Positions 46,518 to 59,897 of a stretch of DNA of 64,000 bases are shown piece after piece (position 1 is the first letter of the stretch; the number at the start of each line of letters is the position of its first letter). Origin of the DNA: Ascochyta rabiei (taxonomy: Eukaryota > Ascomycota > Dothideomycetes > Pleosporales > Didymellaceae); assembly GCF_004011695.2 (NCBI RefSeq), contig NC_082425.1, positions 1,116,001 through 1,180,000 of the forward strand. The letters run 5' to 3'. The position numbers and the translations under genes are program-made. The notes under the pieces were generated by a model, which searched no databases, was not told the DNA's origin, and saw nothing but the letters and a program-made list of their open reading frames with translations.

Positions 46518-49500
46518 ATGCGCGATCCCACCATGACCGGGCATCTCACCCTATATTTATTCGGAGACCAAACGTTCGATGCTATTTCTCATTTTGAGAG
46601 CTTGATGAAAGCCAGGGACGATCCAGTCCTAGACCACCTGCTTACGAAGGCGTACAGCGCCATTCGTACCGAAATGTACAGATTGTCACCACAGGTCAGG
46701 AAAGAATTCCCCCAGTACAATGGTATTGAAGATTTAGTGCGCATACACCAAGCTGGAAAGCGACTTTTGCCGCTTGACATGGCTCTGACAAGTTTGTATC
46801 AACTCGGTACATTCATCATTCGCGTGGACCCTATCGAGTTCGTAGCCGACAGGGCGTGCACTCTAGGTCTTTGTACGGGAGCACTAGCTGCAGCTGCAGT
46901 AAGCTGTAGTCACAGTGCACTGGATCTGATCCCCTTCGCTGTTCAGGCAATTATCGTAGCTTTTCGAGTCGGCGTGCTTGTGGAAGACTGTGCAGTACAT
47001 GTCGCTCGCCCGCGCAACAAAGAGGAAAGCTGGTCGACTGTATGCCCCAGATCCACGGTTGTGGACGTATTGAATCAGTTTTGCATGGAAACTGTAAGTC
47101 TTTCGTTCTGTCCATAACTTGATCGCCGAAGCTAAGAAACTTCGTTCAGACACTTCCAAAGTTCGCTCAGCCGTACATTAGCGCATACTTGCCAAGCAGC
47201 ATCACTGTCAGCGGGCCACCTCGATCTCTCGAGATTTTCGTTTCGTCGAAGCTCTATGCTGGTTTCAAACATGAGTCTATCCCGATTCATGGTCCATATC
47301 ACGCACCACATCTGTATTCCGATCAAGACGTGGAACAAGTCATGCGATGTGTAGCATCTGACAGTACTATGCTGAGGCCTTCTCAACTTCCAGCATTGTC
47401 AAGTGGTGGTTCCAGACCAGATGGGAAGGACTTTGCTACACTGTTGAAGGCTGCAGTGACTGACATCTTACGCCATCCTTTTCAATTGAGCGGCACAGTA
47501 GAGGAGCTGGAAACCTGTATAACACAATTTAGCTCACGATCGTTCAACATCGTTTCAATTGGCTCAACGGCCGACCACATGATCTATAGTGCGCTGAGCC
47601 AGACTTCGCTGGAGACAATCACGCTGCGCGGACGGGAACATGTGAAAACTCCAATCTTGGACGATAGGGTCGCTTACAACCTCAAGAAACCCAAGCTTGC
47701 TATCACCGGGATGTCCGGCCGGTATCCTGGCGCAAAAAATAACGAGGAGTTCTGGGATTTGCTTTATCGAGGGCTGGATGTCCACAAGCCCGTTCCCGCT
47801 TCACATTGGGATTCAACTACACATGTTGACCCTACTGGTACCCGAAAGAATACTAGTGCGACTTTGTTTGGCTGTTGGCTCGACAATCCAGCAGAATTCG
47901 ATGCCCCGTTCTTTAGCATATCTCCGAGAGAGGCGCCACAAATTGACCCGGCGCAAAGACTTGCCTTAATGACGGCATATGAGGCAATCGAACAAGCAGG
48001 TCTTGTTCCAGATGCTACTCCGTCCTCACGACGGGATAGAGTCGGCGTGTTCTACGGAGTCACTAGCAATGACTGGATGGAGACGAATAGTGCTCAGGAC
48101 ATCGATACATATTTTATCCCCGGGGGAAACCGAGCATTCATTCCAGGACGAATTAACTATTGTTTTAAGTTCAGCGGCCCTAGCTATGCAATCGATACTG
48201 CTTGCTCTTCAAGTCTCGCAGGCATCCATCTCGCCTGCAATGCTCTCTGGCAAGGAGATATTGATACCGCTATTGCTGGCGGTACTAATATTCTCACTAA
48301 CCCGGATTTCACTGCCGGTCTTGACCGTGGACATTTCCTTTCACGAGGAGGGAATTGTAAGACATTTGATGATAGTGCCGACGGATATTGCCGAGGGGAG
48401 GGCATTGGAACGGTAATTATAAAGCGCCTCGAGGATGCTATAGCGGAGAATGACCCAATCCTGGGTGTCATATCTGGCGCATGTACAAACCATTCAGCAG
48501 AGTCTACATCAATCACGCGGCCGCATTCTGGAGCCCAGCGTGCCATCTTCGAGCGGCTGATAAATCAGGGTGCCGTAAATCCCTACAGTATAAGTTATGT
48601 GGAAATGCACGGAACGTGAGTAATCATCATTTACTTCAAAGCAGTGGCTGACCTCATTCAGTGGTACTCAAGCTGGTGATGCCGGGGAAATGGCCAGTGT
48701 TCTCTCTGTTTTCGCGCCGCCCTTGTCGGAGACAAAGAAGGGCAGAAACATTGCCGAGCCTCTCTACCTGGGCTCCGCCAAAGCTAACATTGGTCACGGA
48801 GAGGCCGCTTCAGGGGTATCAAGTTTGATCAAAGTGTTGCTCATGATGCAGAAAAGCATGATCGTCCCCCACTGTGGCATCAAAACCCAGATAAATCGCA
48901 AGTTCCCCACAGACCTGCAAGAGAGAAACGTCAAAATCGCCCTAGAACCAGTCCCGTGGCCTCGAATGGCGGCTTCCCAGCCTAGGCGCGTCTTGGTTAA
49001 TAATTTCAGTGCAGCGGGTGGTAATACTGCTTTGATGATCGAAGATGCCCCGTTGCTCTCGAAGTCAATTGAAGCAGTCGACCCACGCAGCATTCATCTG
49101 ATCGCCGTATCCGCAAAAGCTGCCACGTCATTGCGGGGAAATCTTTGTTCCCTGCTTGAGTTCTTGAAACAGAACCAAGACATCCCGCTTGGGCAGCTCT
49201 CATACACAACAACCGCCCGCCGTATGCACCACCAGCACCGAGCGATGATTGCTGGAAAAACCGTGGAGGATATGTGCAAAAAGATCGAAACCGCTCTGAG
49301 TGACAATATAGGGATGACGCGTCCAGGATACTCTTCGAAAATTGTCTTCACGTTCACTGGCCAAGGAGCCCAATATCCTGGAATGGGTCGGGAATTCTTC
49401 GAACACTTCTCCTCTTTCCGCACGGAATTGCTGCGCCTCGACCATATCGGACTCACGCTTGGATTTCCATCCATACTCCCCGTAATTCAGTCTCAAGGGG

Positions 49501-52500
49501 CAGATATTGGAGTGTACCCGCCAACCGCAGTCCAATTGGCCAGCGTTTGCATGCAAATGGCATTGAGCAAACTATGGGCATCATGGGGAGTGACTCCAGT
49601 CGCTGTCATTGGACATAGTCTTGGCGAATATGCTGCTCTCAATGTTTCAGGAGTGCTCTCTGAAGCAGAAACGATATATGTTGTGGGAACACGAGCCGCC
49701 CTGATCGAGGAAAAGTGTGAAAAAGACACACGTTCTATGCTAGTAGTCAAAGGATCAGTCCAGGAAATTGCGCTTGTTCTTCGAGACTGTGACTACGAGG
49801 TTTCCTGCATGAACTCTCCAGTGGAAACAGTGCTTAGTGGTCCCAACGAGTGCATATCAGCATCAAAAAAAATACTGGAGAGCTCTGGATTGCGATCAAC
49901 CCTGCTTAGAGTGCCGTATGCCTTTCATTCTTCACAGATTGAGCATGTAATGCCATTCTTTGAGAAAACGATCGAAGGCATCACTTTTTCAAAGCCCAAG
50001 GTTCCTATCTTGCGTCCTTTAGATGGGAAGATTGATCATGAGGGCGATTTCGATTCCAAATATCTTGCGGCCCATGCTCGGGAACCTGTTAATATGCTTG
50101 AAGCGCTACAAACGGCTCAGAGACAACACCTGATCACAGAGAAAACGATTTTAATCGAGATTGGTCAACATCCAGCTGTGTCCGGGATGGTGAAAGCAGC
50201 ACTTGGATCAAATATCAAATCCCTACCTTCGGCTGAACGCTTTAGATCGGTTTGGCAAACGATCACAGTGGCCCTAGCTTCTCTGTACCATGCAGGGATG
50301 GAAATAAACTGGACAGAGTATCAGCGTGATTTTCAGGCCTCTCAAAAGGTGATTGCATTACCGGCCTACAGTTGGAACTTGAAAGATTACTGGATACAGT
50401 ACGTGAACGATTGGTCACTGCGCAAAGGCGACCCACCGTTGAGAAGCAACCAAATGATCAATCTTGAGAGTACGACTATTCATCGTGTCATTGAAGAGAC
50501 GGCCAGTAGTCATAGGTTGCATCTGATCGTTGAGGCAGACATTGCGCGCACAGACCTCAGACCGCTCGTCCAGGGACATGAAGTCGATGGCATTCCGCTC
50601 TGCACTCCCTCAGTCTACGCAGACATTTCACTGAATATAGGAACATATTTGCTTCAGAAATATCGTCCGACGCAAGCGGAACGTGTCGTGGATGTTTCTG
50701 ATATGGCAATATCGAAAGCCCTCATTTTACGAGTCGATGAGAGCCAGCAGCTCCTCCAGATCCACGCTGATGTTGACTGGGCTTCTCAATCCACCAGTAT
50801 CATTTTTAAGTCTTTTGATGTAGGTGTTCTATCTTAATCTTCAGCATTACAGACATAACTGACCGGAGTGCAGAAGAGCCAGAAACTACAAGAGCATAGC
50901 AGGTGTGTTGTCCGTTTCAAATCTGAAAAGTTTCAGCAACTTCTTCAGCATAAAGCGGAGAATATAAAAAAAAAGATGCAGATCTTACGCGATGGAGTCG
51001 GACCAGGAATGACTGCACGCTTCAACCGTTCTATGGTGTATCGCATGATCAGCCCTTTGGCCCGATTCCACAACGATTACAAGGCTGTTGACGAAATTGT
51101 GCTCAACAGTGATACCCTGGAGGCTTCATGTCGCCTTAGCTTTGGGAGTGTCAGACGCGGTGGAAAGTTTCACACGCACCCCGCCATCATCGATGCTTTG
51201 ACTCAGTCTTGCGGATTCACGATGAATTGCAACGATGCAACAGATCTGGACTTTCAAGTATACATGAATCATGGATGGAGCAGTTTCTCAATATTCGAAC
51301 ATTTGGATTTCGACAAGGTTTACACAACCTACACACGCATGGAGCAAGGAGCCAACAAACTATGGCACGGTGACGTGACGATATTCGATGGGGACAATGT
51401 TGTTGCGTTCTTCGGGCGGATTGCAGTTAGTATTCTCTCGCGCTCTCTTCTATACAGACTAAATTTCTTCTTAGATCCAGGGTGTGCCGAGAAAGGCGCT
51501 AAAGGCCATCTTATCCATTGAGAGTGGGCTTCAGTCCAAGAAACAGCTCCAGTCTTCAAGAACAGCCGTAGCTCCTCCTGAGACGCATTTTTCGGAACCA
51601 CCGGTAACAGAAGCTGGCCGAGCATCCCGTGGATACAAATCTGCCGCGATCAAGTTTACAGAGGCAATGTCCATCATCGCAGAGGCCAGCGGAATTGACG
51701 AAGCAGAATTGACTGATGACACGGCATTTGCCGATGTTGGTATTGATTCACTGATGGGTTTAACCATTTCAGCATGCTTGAGAGAGAGGCTTGGTCTTGA
51801 TATCGAATTTCACTCGTTCATCTTCGACTTCCCCACTGTTGGAGATCTAAAGGTCCACTTAGAGAGCTCTGCTGAGTCGCCCGAAGACTCAGAGACTACC
51901 AGCCCTTCAATTTCTGGATTGAATATCACTACACCTAGCTCTGATGATTCTGCTGCATCCTCTGGGGTCGACTTCCAACGTGTACTGGAAATCATATCTG
52001 AGGAGAGCGGCGTCGCGACTGCTGATCTCACTGACGACTCTGAATTCGCGGATTCAGGCGTAGACTCCCTTCTATCGATCGTCGTCACAAGTCGGATGCA
52101 AGAAGAACTAGGGCTGAACATCACACATGAATCTCTTTTCATTGAGTGCCCAACAGTACTTGATCTGAAGCTGATGCTATCAAGTGGTCTGTCATCTTAT
52201 GATCGATCCGCTATCAGGGTTCAGACCGAGCCGCTCGCTGGTACCACTAATCGATTGCGTCCGGCAACAGTGCAATGTCCGGTCCAAAATACTACTGAAA
52301 AAGATCTGGGAGCTCGCAAGGAGAAGATCGACCAATATATACAGAAGTACTCCGCTGGATTTTCGGTTCCTGCTCCATGTCATTCGTCCCAACTCTCCCA
52401 CGAGCCGGAGAAAGTGGTAATGGTCACAGGCGCTTCTGGAAGTCTCGGTGCAAACTTGGTGAATCATCTCACTCAGCTTCCGGATGTGAAGACAGTTGTG

Positions 52501-53529
52501 TGTCTCAATCGCGAGAACAGAGAGGAGCCGTATGTTCGTCAACAGAAGTCTATGCGAGACAAGGGGATTCGATTCCCCGAGCGACTCAAGGTTAAGCTTT
52601 GTGTGATTCAGACTGACAGCTCGAAATCCATGCTTGGGCTGGGAAGAGCAAAATACGACGAACTCGCAGGCTCCGTCACGCATATCGTTCACAGCGGATG
52701 GCCTATGAGCGCAAAAAGACCTCTCTCAGGCTTTGAATCCCAGTTCCAGGTAATGCGTAATCTCATCGACTTTTCCTGCAACATTGCCGCCCGGCGCCCC
52801 AACACCTTCAAAGTTGGATTTCAAATGATCTCCTCCATTGGGGTCGTAGGGCGCTATGAACTTGAGGACTCGAAGCATCGAGTCATGGTACCGGAAGCTA
52901 GAGTTAAGATTGAATCAGTATTGCCCAATGGTTATAGTGAAGCAAAATGGGGTTGCGAACAGATGATCGCCAATACTCTCCAACAACATCCTCACCGATT
53001 CCGGGCCACGGTTGTTCGACTCGGACAGATTGCTGGCTCAAGGACCAGCGGGTACTGGAACCCAATGGAGCACTTCGGATTCTTGATCAAGTCGTCGCAA
53101 ACACTAAACGCGCTACCCGATGTGCCGGGAACAGCATTTTGGACTACTGTTGACGATATTGCCGCCACACTCTCGGAACTGGTGCTTGCCGATTGTACAC
53201 CATATCCTGTATATCACATCGAAAACCCTGCAGGGCAGTCATGGAAGACGCTCAATTCCATTCTTGGTACTGCACTGAACATTACCAACTTCATCCCCTT
53301 CGAAGAATGGGTCGAACGTGTGCGAGCAGCACCAAAACAGAACAACCCCGCTTCCTCGCTTCTGAATTTTCTGGACGACAACTATCTACGCATGTCCTGT
53401 GGCGGTTTAGTGCTGGATGTGCGATGCACGCTGGAGCACTCAAGTACATTAAGAGCCGTAGGGCCTGTCAGTGAGGAAGTGGTGAGGAAATATGTTCACA
53501 TATGGCGCGAAATTGGGTTTTTGAGCTGA
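46518..53529 (+). CDS. Non-reducing polyketide synthase, SAT-KS-MAT-PT-ACP-ACP-R
   Basis: Five exons (46518-47093, 47150-48615, 48662-50819, 50874-51425, 51475-53529) give 2268 aa. SAT: GLCTG with Cys119 and GPYHAPH near 242-248. KS: from about 373, Cys544 in DTACSSS, His in EMHGTGT and in NIGHGEAASG. MAT: Ser1000 in GHSLGEYAAL. PT: His1320 in VQGHEVDGIPL and Asp1507 in HPAIIDALTQ, the cyclisation dyad. ACPs: Ser1676 (GIDSLMGL) and Ser1782 (GVDSLLSI), about 105 residues apart. Terminal reductase: TGASGSLG near 1902-1909, then SSIGVVGRY and YSEAKWG. There is no C-methyltransferase domain and no thioesterase. The chain should be an aromatic polyketide released by NAD(P)H-dependent reduction, as aldehyde or alcohol. 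The chain length is not predictable here. Confidence 0.93.
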
Positions 53530-54217
53530 TCAGTGTGTGCTTGATAGATATGAAATTTTCGTGGGTCAATTTACTCATGTATTGAAAGTTTCGCATAACA
53601 ATCGAAAAAGACTTAGCTCGAAGTTTAGTACAGTAATATTGTGAAGGTATTTTGCCTTGAACACACCTGTGGTCCACAAAGCTGGATACCCCGATCTCAG
53701 CCCTCACTTCGATCTTGCATACTCGGTAGTTTCGCGGTTGCGGATGCAACTCATGTAGCCCGTAACGACGAGTTTCCAGGCAGGATTTCGAAAATCTCGT
53801 GAAATCATATGCAGATTATGATCGTTTACCGCTGATATCTTGCAAATGAAGACACCGACTCTGAAAGTGCGACTTGATGAGCATCACAGATCCTGATAGA
53901 AAGCCTGCTACGAAGGTATGAGCAGTCGCTTAAAGCCCGAGATCTTGTTACGGTATATGATAGAGGATGATATCATGGTACGTTGAGTCATGTACTCTCA
54001 ATAAATCTTCTATAGCTCAGAAACAAGTTAAGGTGTCTCTTCCGGCCAAACAAACGCTACTTGAGACCATTTCTTTTAAGTCGATGGTCGAATAAAATGA
54101 TCAAAATTCTAGTATCATTGCTTAACTACGAGATCAACAAGGAGTTTCTACGCTATAATAACGGTGAAGACCTTGTGATGGAGCCTAATTCCTACCCTAT
54201 CACCTCGTTCATCCCTT
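53530..54217. other. Intergenic region between PKS and MFS exporter (convergent genes)
   Basis: About 690 bp holding two 3' ends. Nothing else recognised. Confidence 0.55.
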
Positions 54218-56024
54218 TCAATTTGTGTTCACCTTCAGTGGCCGCCACTGAATCACTGTTGCTGCCAACAAAGAAGCTGCCGCCAATCCAATGGTCGGAT
54301 AAAACGTCCTCATGACCGCTTCATTGTAAACTCCTAACAGCTTCTGCAGTGTATCCCCCTCGTAACTATCCCGCAACCCTGTTGGACCCGCTGCCAGCAC
54401 GACTGTAGCATCCAACTCTGGTAACTGGACATTCAACCCGCCAACCAAAGAGCTTTGGAATAGACTCTGCGCCACCGACACGAACACCGAGCCGCCCAAA
54501 AGCGGGATGAATGTCATCAAAGCTGTGGCGGTAGGCACGTCGGCAGCGGCGAGAGTAGTCTGTACGACAAAGATGGGAAGTTGGAAGCCTATTCCAACGG
54601 ATATTCCAAGAAAGATTTGATATCCAATCCACTTTGCTGAACCAGCGGTCGGAGTGAGTGTGGTAAGGAGGCCAGAACTTATACAGACCATGGTTGCGCT
54701 AAGGAACATAAATGGGCTATAATATCGAATCAACGTGACCACGGCTCCGGAGACCATAGTCAATAGAATGTTGGAAAGAATGAACGGAAGGTTCATCAGG
54801 CCTGATTTTGTGGCCGAGGCACCTTTCACGGCCTGGAACCAGATTGGGAGCTTGATCTGAGTCAGTGCGATCGGTACAACATGTTTCGGGAGAATTAGAA
54901 TCAACTTACGTAGTAGACGAAAATAAACATAGAGCTATTCATGCAGAAGGAAAATAGGGCGGAACCCCAGATGTTGCGGTTGTGAAGCAGTCGTGGTGGC
55001 AGCATCGCCTTCTCGCCAGCGTAGAATTGAAGGCAAACAAAACAAACAAGCAGTACTCCGAAGACCACGAGCAAGCTGATAATTTTACCATCTGCCCATG
55101 AGTACACAGCGCCGCCCCATTGCAGTGCCAGGAGCAAGCACACGATCGCAGGTAAAAAGAACAGTGTCCCCAGTGGATCCAAGCCCCATAACTTCTCTCG
55201 TCGAGTGGCCGGGACAATCGGGTCGGTGCTCTGGAAGGTGAAGAAAACAGTTACAGCTGTGATGGCACCAAGGGGTAGGTTGATGTAGAAGCACCATCGC
55301 CAGGTAAGATGATCGGTGAATGCACCTCCGAGCCTGAAACGTAAGAGGCAATGGTAAGCTACTGGAAAAAGCCAACAACAGAAGATGAGAAGTCACTTAC
55401 AATGGTGCAACTATGCTTGCCACAGCAAACATGCCCATGATCAAGCCCGAAAAGGCCGGACGACGGCGCACCGGCACACATTCAGAGATGATGACTAGCG
55501 AGCCAGAAAAAAGCCCCCCTCCTCCGAATCCAGAGATAGCTCGTCCGATGATGAAGACCACGGATGAGGGGGCAATGCCACAGATCAGCGAACCCAATTC
55601 GAAAATCAATAACGCGCTCAAATACACCCATTTCACTGGGAAAAAAGTATACATTTCGGCCAAAGGAAAGTGTTACCGCGCATGTGGTTAGCAAGTAGGA
55701 GCTTGCATACCATCCGACATCTTCTACAGACTGGAAGTCTGCAGCAATCCTTGGGATCGTGGTGGCGACAATTGTGTTGTCTAAAGAAGTACAGAATACA
55801 CAACAACTGAGTCCAATGATGACGGTGGTCAACTTATAGCCGGTAAGAATGGTACCTCTATCCTCAAAGGCTGGAGGGCTGATATTGTTTTCGCTATGTC
55901 TTCTCAACTCCAAAGGTATCTCGTCACTCTCGTAGCTAGCTGCGCGAGCCACCATTTTGACGTAAAAGTTGGGTGCAGTAGTTGGGCTGGGAGGGTCGGG
56001 GGTGTTGTGCATGTTCACAGACAT
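54218..56024 (-). CDS. MFS toxin/drug exporter (DHA2-like, 14-TM type), apparently frameshifted
   Basis: Three exons (56024-55401, 55333-54910, 54856-54218) encode a multi-pass membrane transporter. Motifs: SLDNTIVATTIPRIAADF after the first membrane segment (motif typical of fungal DHA2 pumps), GRAISGFGGGGLFSG, and LGGAFTDHLTWRWCFYINLP spanning the second junction. About 14 hydrophobic segments are expected; the C-terminal EGDTLQKLLGVYNEA is typical of TOXA/AflT-type exporters. The exon total is 1687 nt, one base more than 562 codons. The extra base maps to 55654-55656, where the frame breaks between LSFGR and MYTFFPVKW. Without it the protein would be 561 aa. It would export the cluster product through the plasma membrane, if functional. 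Both a true mutation and an assembly error are possible. Confidence 0.85.
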
Positions 56025-57485
56025 AGTTTGGTCTAATCTCTGACTTTAATAGAGAAGAGAAGATGACGCTCTGGACGGAAAGGATGGGAACGCCCCTTGC
56101 ATATTTTGGTGGCGAGAGTGTCCCGCCCCCATGTCTTGGCAACGTATGACAGAATCTACCGTGTACCCATAGGGACTTCATTCCCCTTGGATGGCAGTTG
56201 GTGTGCTGAAAACTGCCGTAAGCAATCGCTAATGCTTACATGCGTAGCGTGCGGCATGGAAAGCATAAGGCTGCTCAGAACGAGTGCTTGAACACCTCGC
56301 ATATAGAAGAGGCGTAATACTGGTTCAACAAACTAAATAGTGAGATGCTCAATTTATAACTCCATCGGAACATTTGACTAGAAATATGGTGACTTCATGC
56401 AACGGAATAATAAAATTCCGTCATTGAACCGTCTTAGATGGTCTGCAGCTGAAGTCGCTGCTGCAGAAGCACGAAGTCAAGGATAGCTTACCATTAGGGG
56501 CAGAAACAAGAAGTTGAGCGTAACAAGCGGCTCAATAGGGTCCCACCTGCAGCGGATAGCCAGCTCGGCCAGTCGTACAAGCTTTCTCAATTAGCGAAAT
56601 CATCCAATCTCAGCCAAAGACAATGCTAGCCTCTTTCCCCACTAGTCACAATTCATCAACCAGATATATGGTGAGCTCGAAAATTCCACCGCGATACGAT
56701 GGAGCAGACCTTGCGCAATCTTTGTGTCTCATCATGGATCGAATTTGCTGAGAAAGCTTCAAGTGACTCTGGGAGATAACAACGACCACTGGACGATTGA
56801 GAGGCACTTAGGAAAATGATCAGGTGTATCACCAGGGTTTTTACTAAAAGCACTCAATACAGCGTAAACAAGGTCGATATTCCGCAGTATTGTGTAATTT
56901 GCAGAAATGTGGGAATGTCTGGGAGAGTTGTTTTCCATTCACGCGAGGAGCCGGATGAAACGGGCGAGGGATGTATCATTCGGCAGCTTGTATTCTTAAC
57001 GAACACCCACTGGTGCCGCAAAATTCAAGGGACATTTGTCTCGAGGTACGGAGAGTAAGCTGATCAAGTGGGTTTGAGATATACATTACACTCACTGCCT
57101 AGAAACAAGGTTAAAGTTAAGTTTGTAAGGTAAATTAATCAGGTCGTGATGGGTGAAGCTCATATGACGAAGCAGTAGAGGGGGTGAGAATAGAGCGGGC
57201 TTTAAATCCGCTCGGGGTAGAAATGAAATTTTCATGGCCTGTAATAAGGCCTTGAATCGGCAGCGAGCCTTTGGGAGATGCAATACCATTTTCAGCTATG
57301 GAGAGACGCGACGGCCTGAAATATTGAGTGCAGAGACACCGTACCGTTTGGTACACAATGCGTATCTGAATCACACATTTAGACCCATATGGACGTAGGT
57401 TTTCAGCCTCAACACTCAGGTGTTAGGAAATTTTAATCAATGACCATAGTCCACTAGTGACGGAGAGTCTACGGCCGAGGGAGAG
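56025..57485. other. Intergenic region between MFS exporter and P450
   Basis: About 1.46 kb, the promoter of the MFS gene and the 3' side of the P450. Short frames only. Confidence 0.5.
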
Positions 57486-59279
57486 TTACTCGTAGCCCAT
57501 AACACCAGAAGCCCGAGGCCGCATGGTCACCTGAAGATCTACTGCCGTCCAAGACAGGCGCGAGGAACTGTGTACAGTGATATCAAAGTCCTTGTTCACC
57601 AGATCCATGTCGTAGAGGTAAACGGTTTTTCCAACCGCCATTCGGAGAATTTGAAATACCATAGTGCGAGCTGGACATTGTCGAATTCCAGTAAGGAAGG
57701 GCCGAGATGCTTTCTCATTTTTCCTGGAAATAGATTCAATCCACCTCTCGGGTTGAAAGCTGTTCGCAGACTGCCAGTGCTCCTCTGCGTTCCCCAAGCT
57801 GTATTGATCCACAGTCACACCTGTCTAGAGGATGATACGTTAGCCTGTATGAGCAGCTACTGGAAGATACCATAGTAGACTCACTCCGTAAGGAATGTAG
57901 ATACCATCCACAGTCGCTCCCGTGGACACCCTTTGCAAGAGTCCAGCGCAGAATGGTGGTGCCATGCGGAGTGTTTCGTTGATGCACGCATGAAGATACG
58001 GAAGAGTTGCCAGTCGATCATCAGAAATGTCGCTGTATAATCGGAATGTAGACAATAGTTCCTCTTCCACCTTTTTCAGACATCGCGGATGTTTCAAGAG
58101 AAAATAAAAAATCGCATTCATCGATGTATCAGAGGTGCCATAGATGCTCAACCTGTCTCGCGTCAGTTGATTGTTGAAACAATGGGAAGAAGGGGCCTTA
58201 CTTTGTTGAGTAGCTGTTTATCTGAAGGTAGTTGTCTCCTATATCTCGGCCTTTGGACTTCTTGGCCGCTGCTTGAAGTAGGGCGTAGTGGTTGTCCTTA
58301 AATGTTACTCTATCATCATTTTCGATACCAAATGCGGGAAAATTTATGCCCGCGAGTCTACAAAGAACCCACCACACTTTTTGGAAAGTGGGCTGATACT
58401 TTTGTACTGTGAATCTGTCAAAAAAGCAAAAGCAAATTTCTAAGAAACAGGTGAAATACTCCGTGTTGTCAACCAGAGCATCAAAATTCGCTGTTGGTTC
58501 TGTCAGTGACTTAAGACATTGATTCCGACCACAATGAGCGATTGGGTTTGAAGCGGTATTCTGAACATACATCGGCTAAAGAGCTTTGGTTGTCTACCGC
58601 AGGCGATCAGCGACCCCAAAGTCCACATGTAATCTTTGTGGATTGTGGAAAGATCCATCGGGGTTGACGGAGTGTGCCCAACTCGATGAAGCTTCAAACC
58701 CTGCTCAAAAGCGGTGTTGAACATTTGCTCCGAACAGGTCCCGGTGAGATCGCTCAGTGTTGATGCAATGATAGGCCTGAGCCAATTACGAGGCTCATTG
58801 CCGAGACAACTGGAAAGCATAACGTCTGTCATGACGTCTGTATTCACAATCAGACTCCTCCTACTTCCCGATATTGCAAAGTTCTTGTCGGCACCAATTC
58901 CATAGATAGTGTCAAACGCACTGATGGTGGCAAAAGAAATGTCACTCGGTCCTAACCTGACGACTGGGCCTACGAAATAGTCAGAATCATGATGCATAAT
59001 CCTGATGTAATGATATGGCTTGTTCGTGGCATGCAACATACCGTACGTATCGTGAAGACGTTTCAAATCGAAAATATATCTTCGGTTGTGTATCATGCGG
59101 ACATAGTGAATCTTCAAGTATCAGATACACCACCACGGCCGTTAGGCAAAGGGCTCTCACGGGGATGAACTTAGCGATGAGCGGGCCAGGAATGCGTGAT
59201 AAAGGATCCATATAGATTCGGTACAGTAGCCATCCCAGAGCCAGAACAGCAACATATGTTTCGTTAGTGGAGATCCAAA
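57486..59279 (-). CDS. Cytochrome P450 monooxygenase, 5' end unresolved
   Basis: Six exons fit in frame (59279-59161, 59111-59042, 58969-58571, 58490-58202, 58152-57885, 57824-57486), about 497 aa. Visible parts: a membrane anchor and proline hinge (LALGWLLYRIYMDPLSRIPGP), a DTYGPVVRLGPSDISF block, an I-helix YGTSDTSMNA (oxygen activation), the E-x2-R helix INETLRM, and the heme-binding loop PFLTGIRQCPARTM. That loop keeps the axial cysteine but has Ala where the usual F-x2-G-x-R-x-C-x-G ends in Gly. The start is not resolved: an ATG at 59330 is followed by a possible 33-bp intron that is too short and leaves the frame wrong. Such microsomal P450s hydroxylate or couple aromatic polyketides with NADPH-P450 reductase. 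Confidence 0.82.
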
Positions 59280-59330
59280 CTGTGAGTGGTGGATTGCAGA
59301 TATCCAACTTACAACGTTAAGAAATGCCAT

Positions 59331-59897
59331 GCTCTCTAAGCCTTGAATGTACGGATAGAATTTTCGATTCCTTTTAAATTTATCAGATTGACAGGTATTG
59401 GGCACGAACACTTATTAACTTAGGCCAATCTTAGTACCATCAATTACCATGGAATCAGATGCCGAAATCATACGTAAATGAGACCTGTGAAACATATCTC
59501 TATAGATTCCTTGCATATTCATATCTGGGTTCAAGTCAAGTCGTACTACAGGAAGGAATGTAGATCGAAAAAATTGCTAGGTACATCAGTACTATCGTGA
59601 GCTAGGTCTTTCAAGAAACACAACTGTACGTATGACGTTTTACATTCCTATTTTGTCTATTTATGAGTAAGGGATAAGAGGTCTATAGTGCACCTTGCCT
59701 CTTTATTGCAGACTACGACAATTGGAAGTCCTGAGTATGTTATATACCGGAGTGTTATTAGAGCAATGAACGTGCAGTGAAATTACTTACATCTACGGCG
59801 CCTCTCCTTTCACTCTTTATCACCTCGACGATACAATCTCAACTCATTTTCCCTCTTTCAACTGCCTCCAAAAGGAGCCTCTTCAGATTTGTCAAAT
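59331..59897. promoter_or_regulatory. Divergent region between P450 and SnoaL-like gene
   Basis: About 570 bp between opposite-strand genes, probably a shared promoter. No specific site assigned. Confidence 0.45.

Noticed and set aside
55482..55663. Short intron to explain the MFS frame break
   Set aside because: The only GT...AG pair nearby (about 41 bp) would create a stop and remove a conserved membrane segment.
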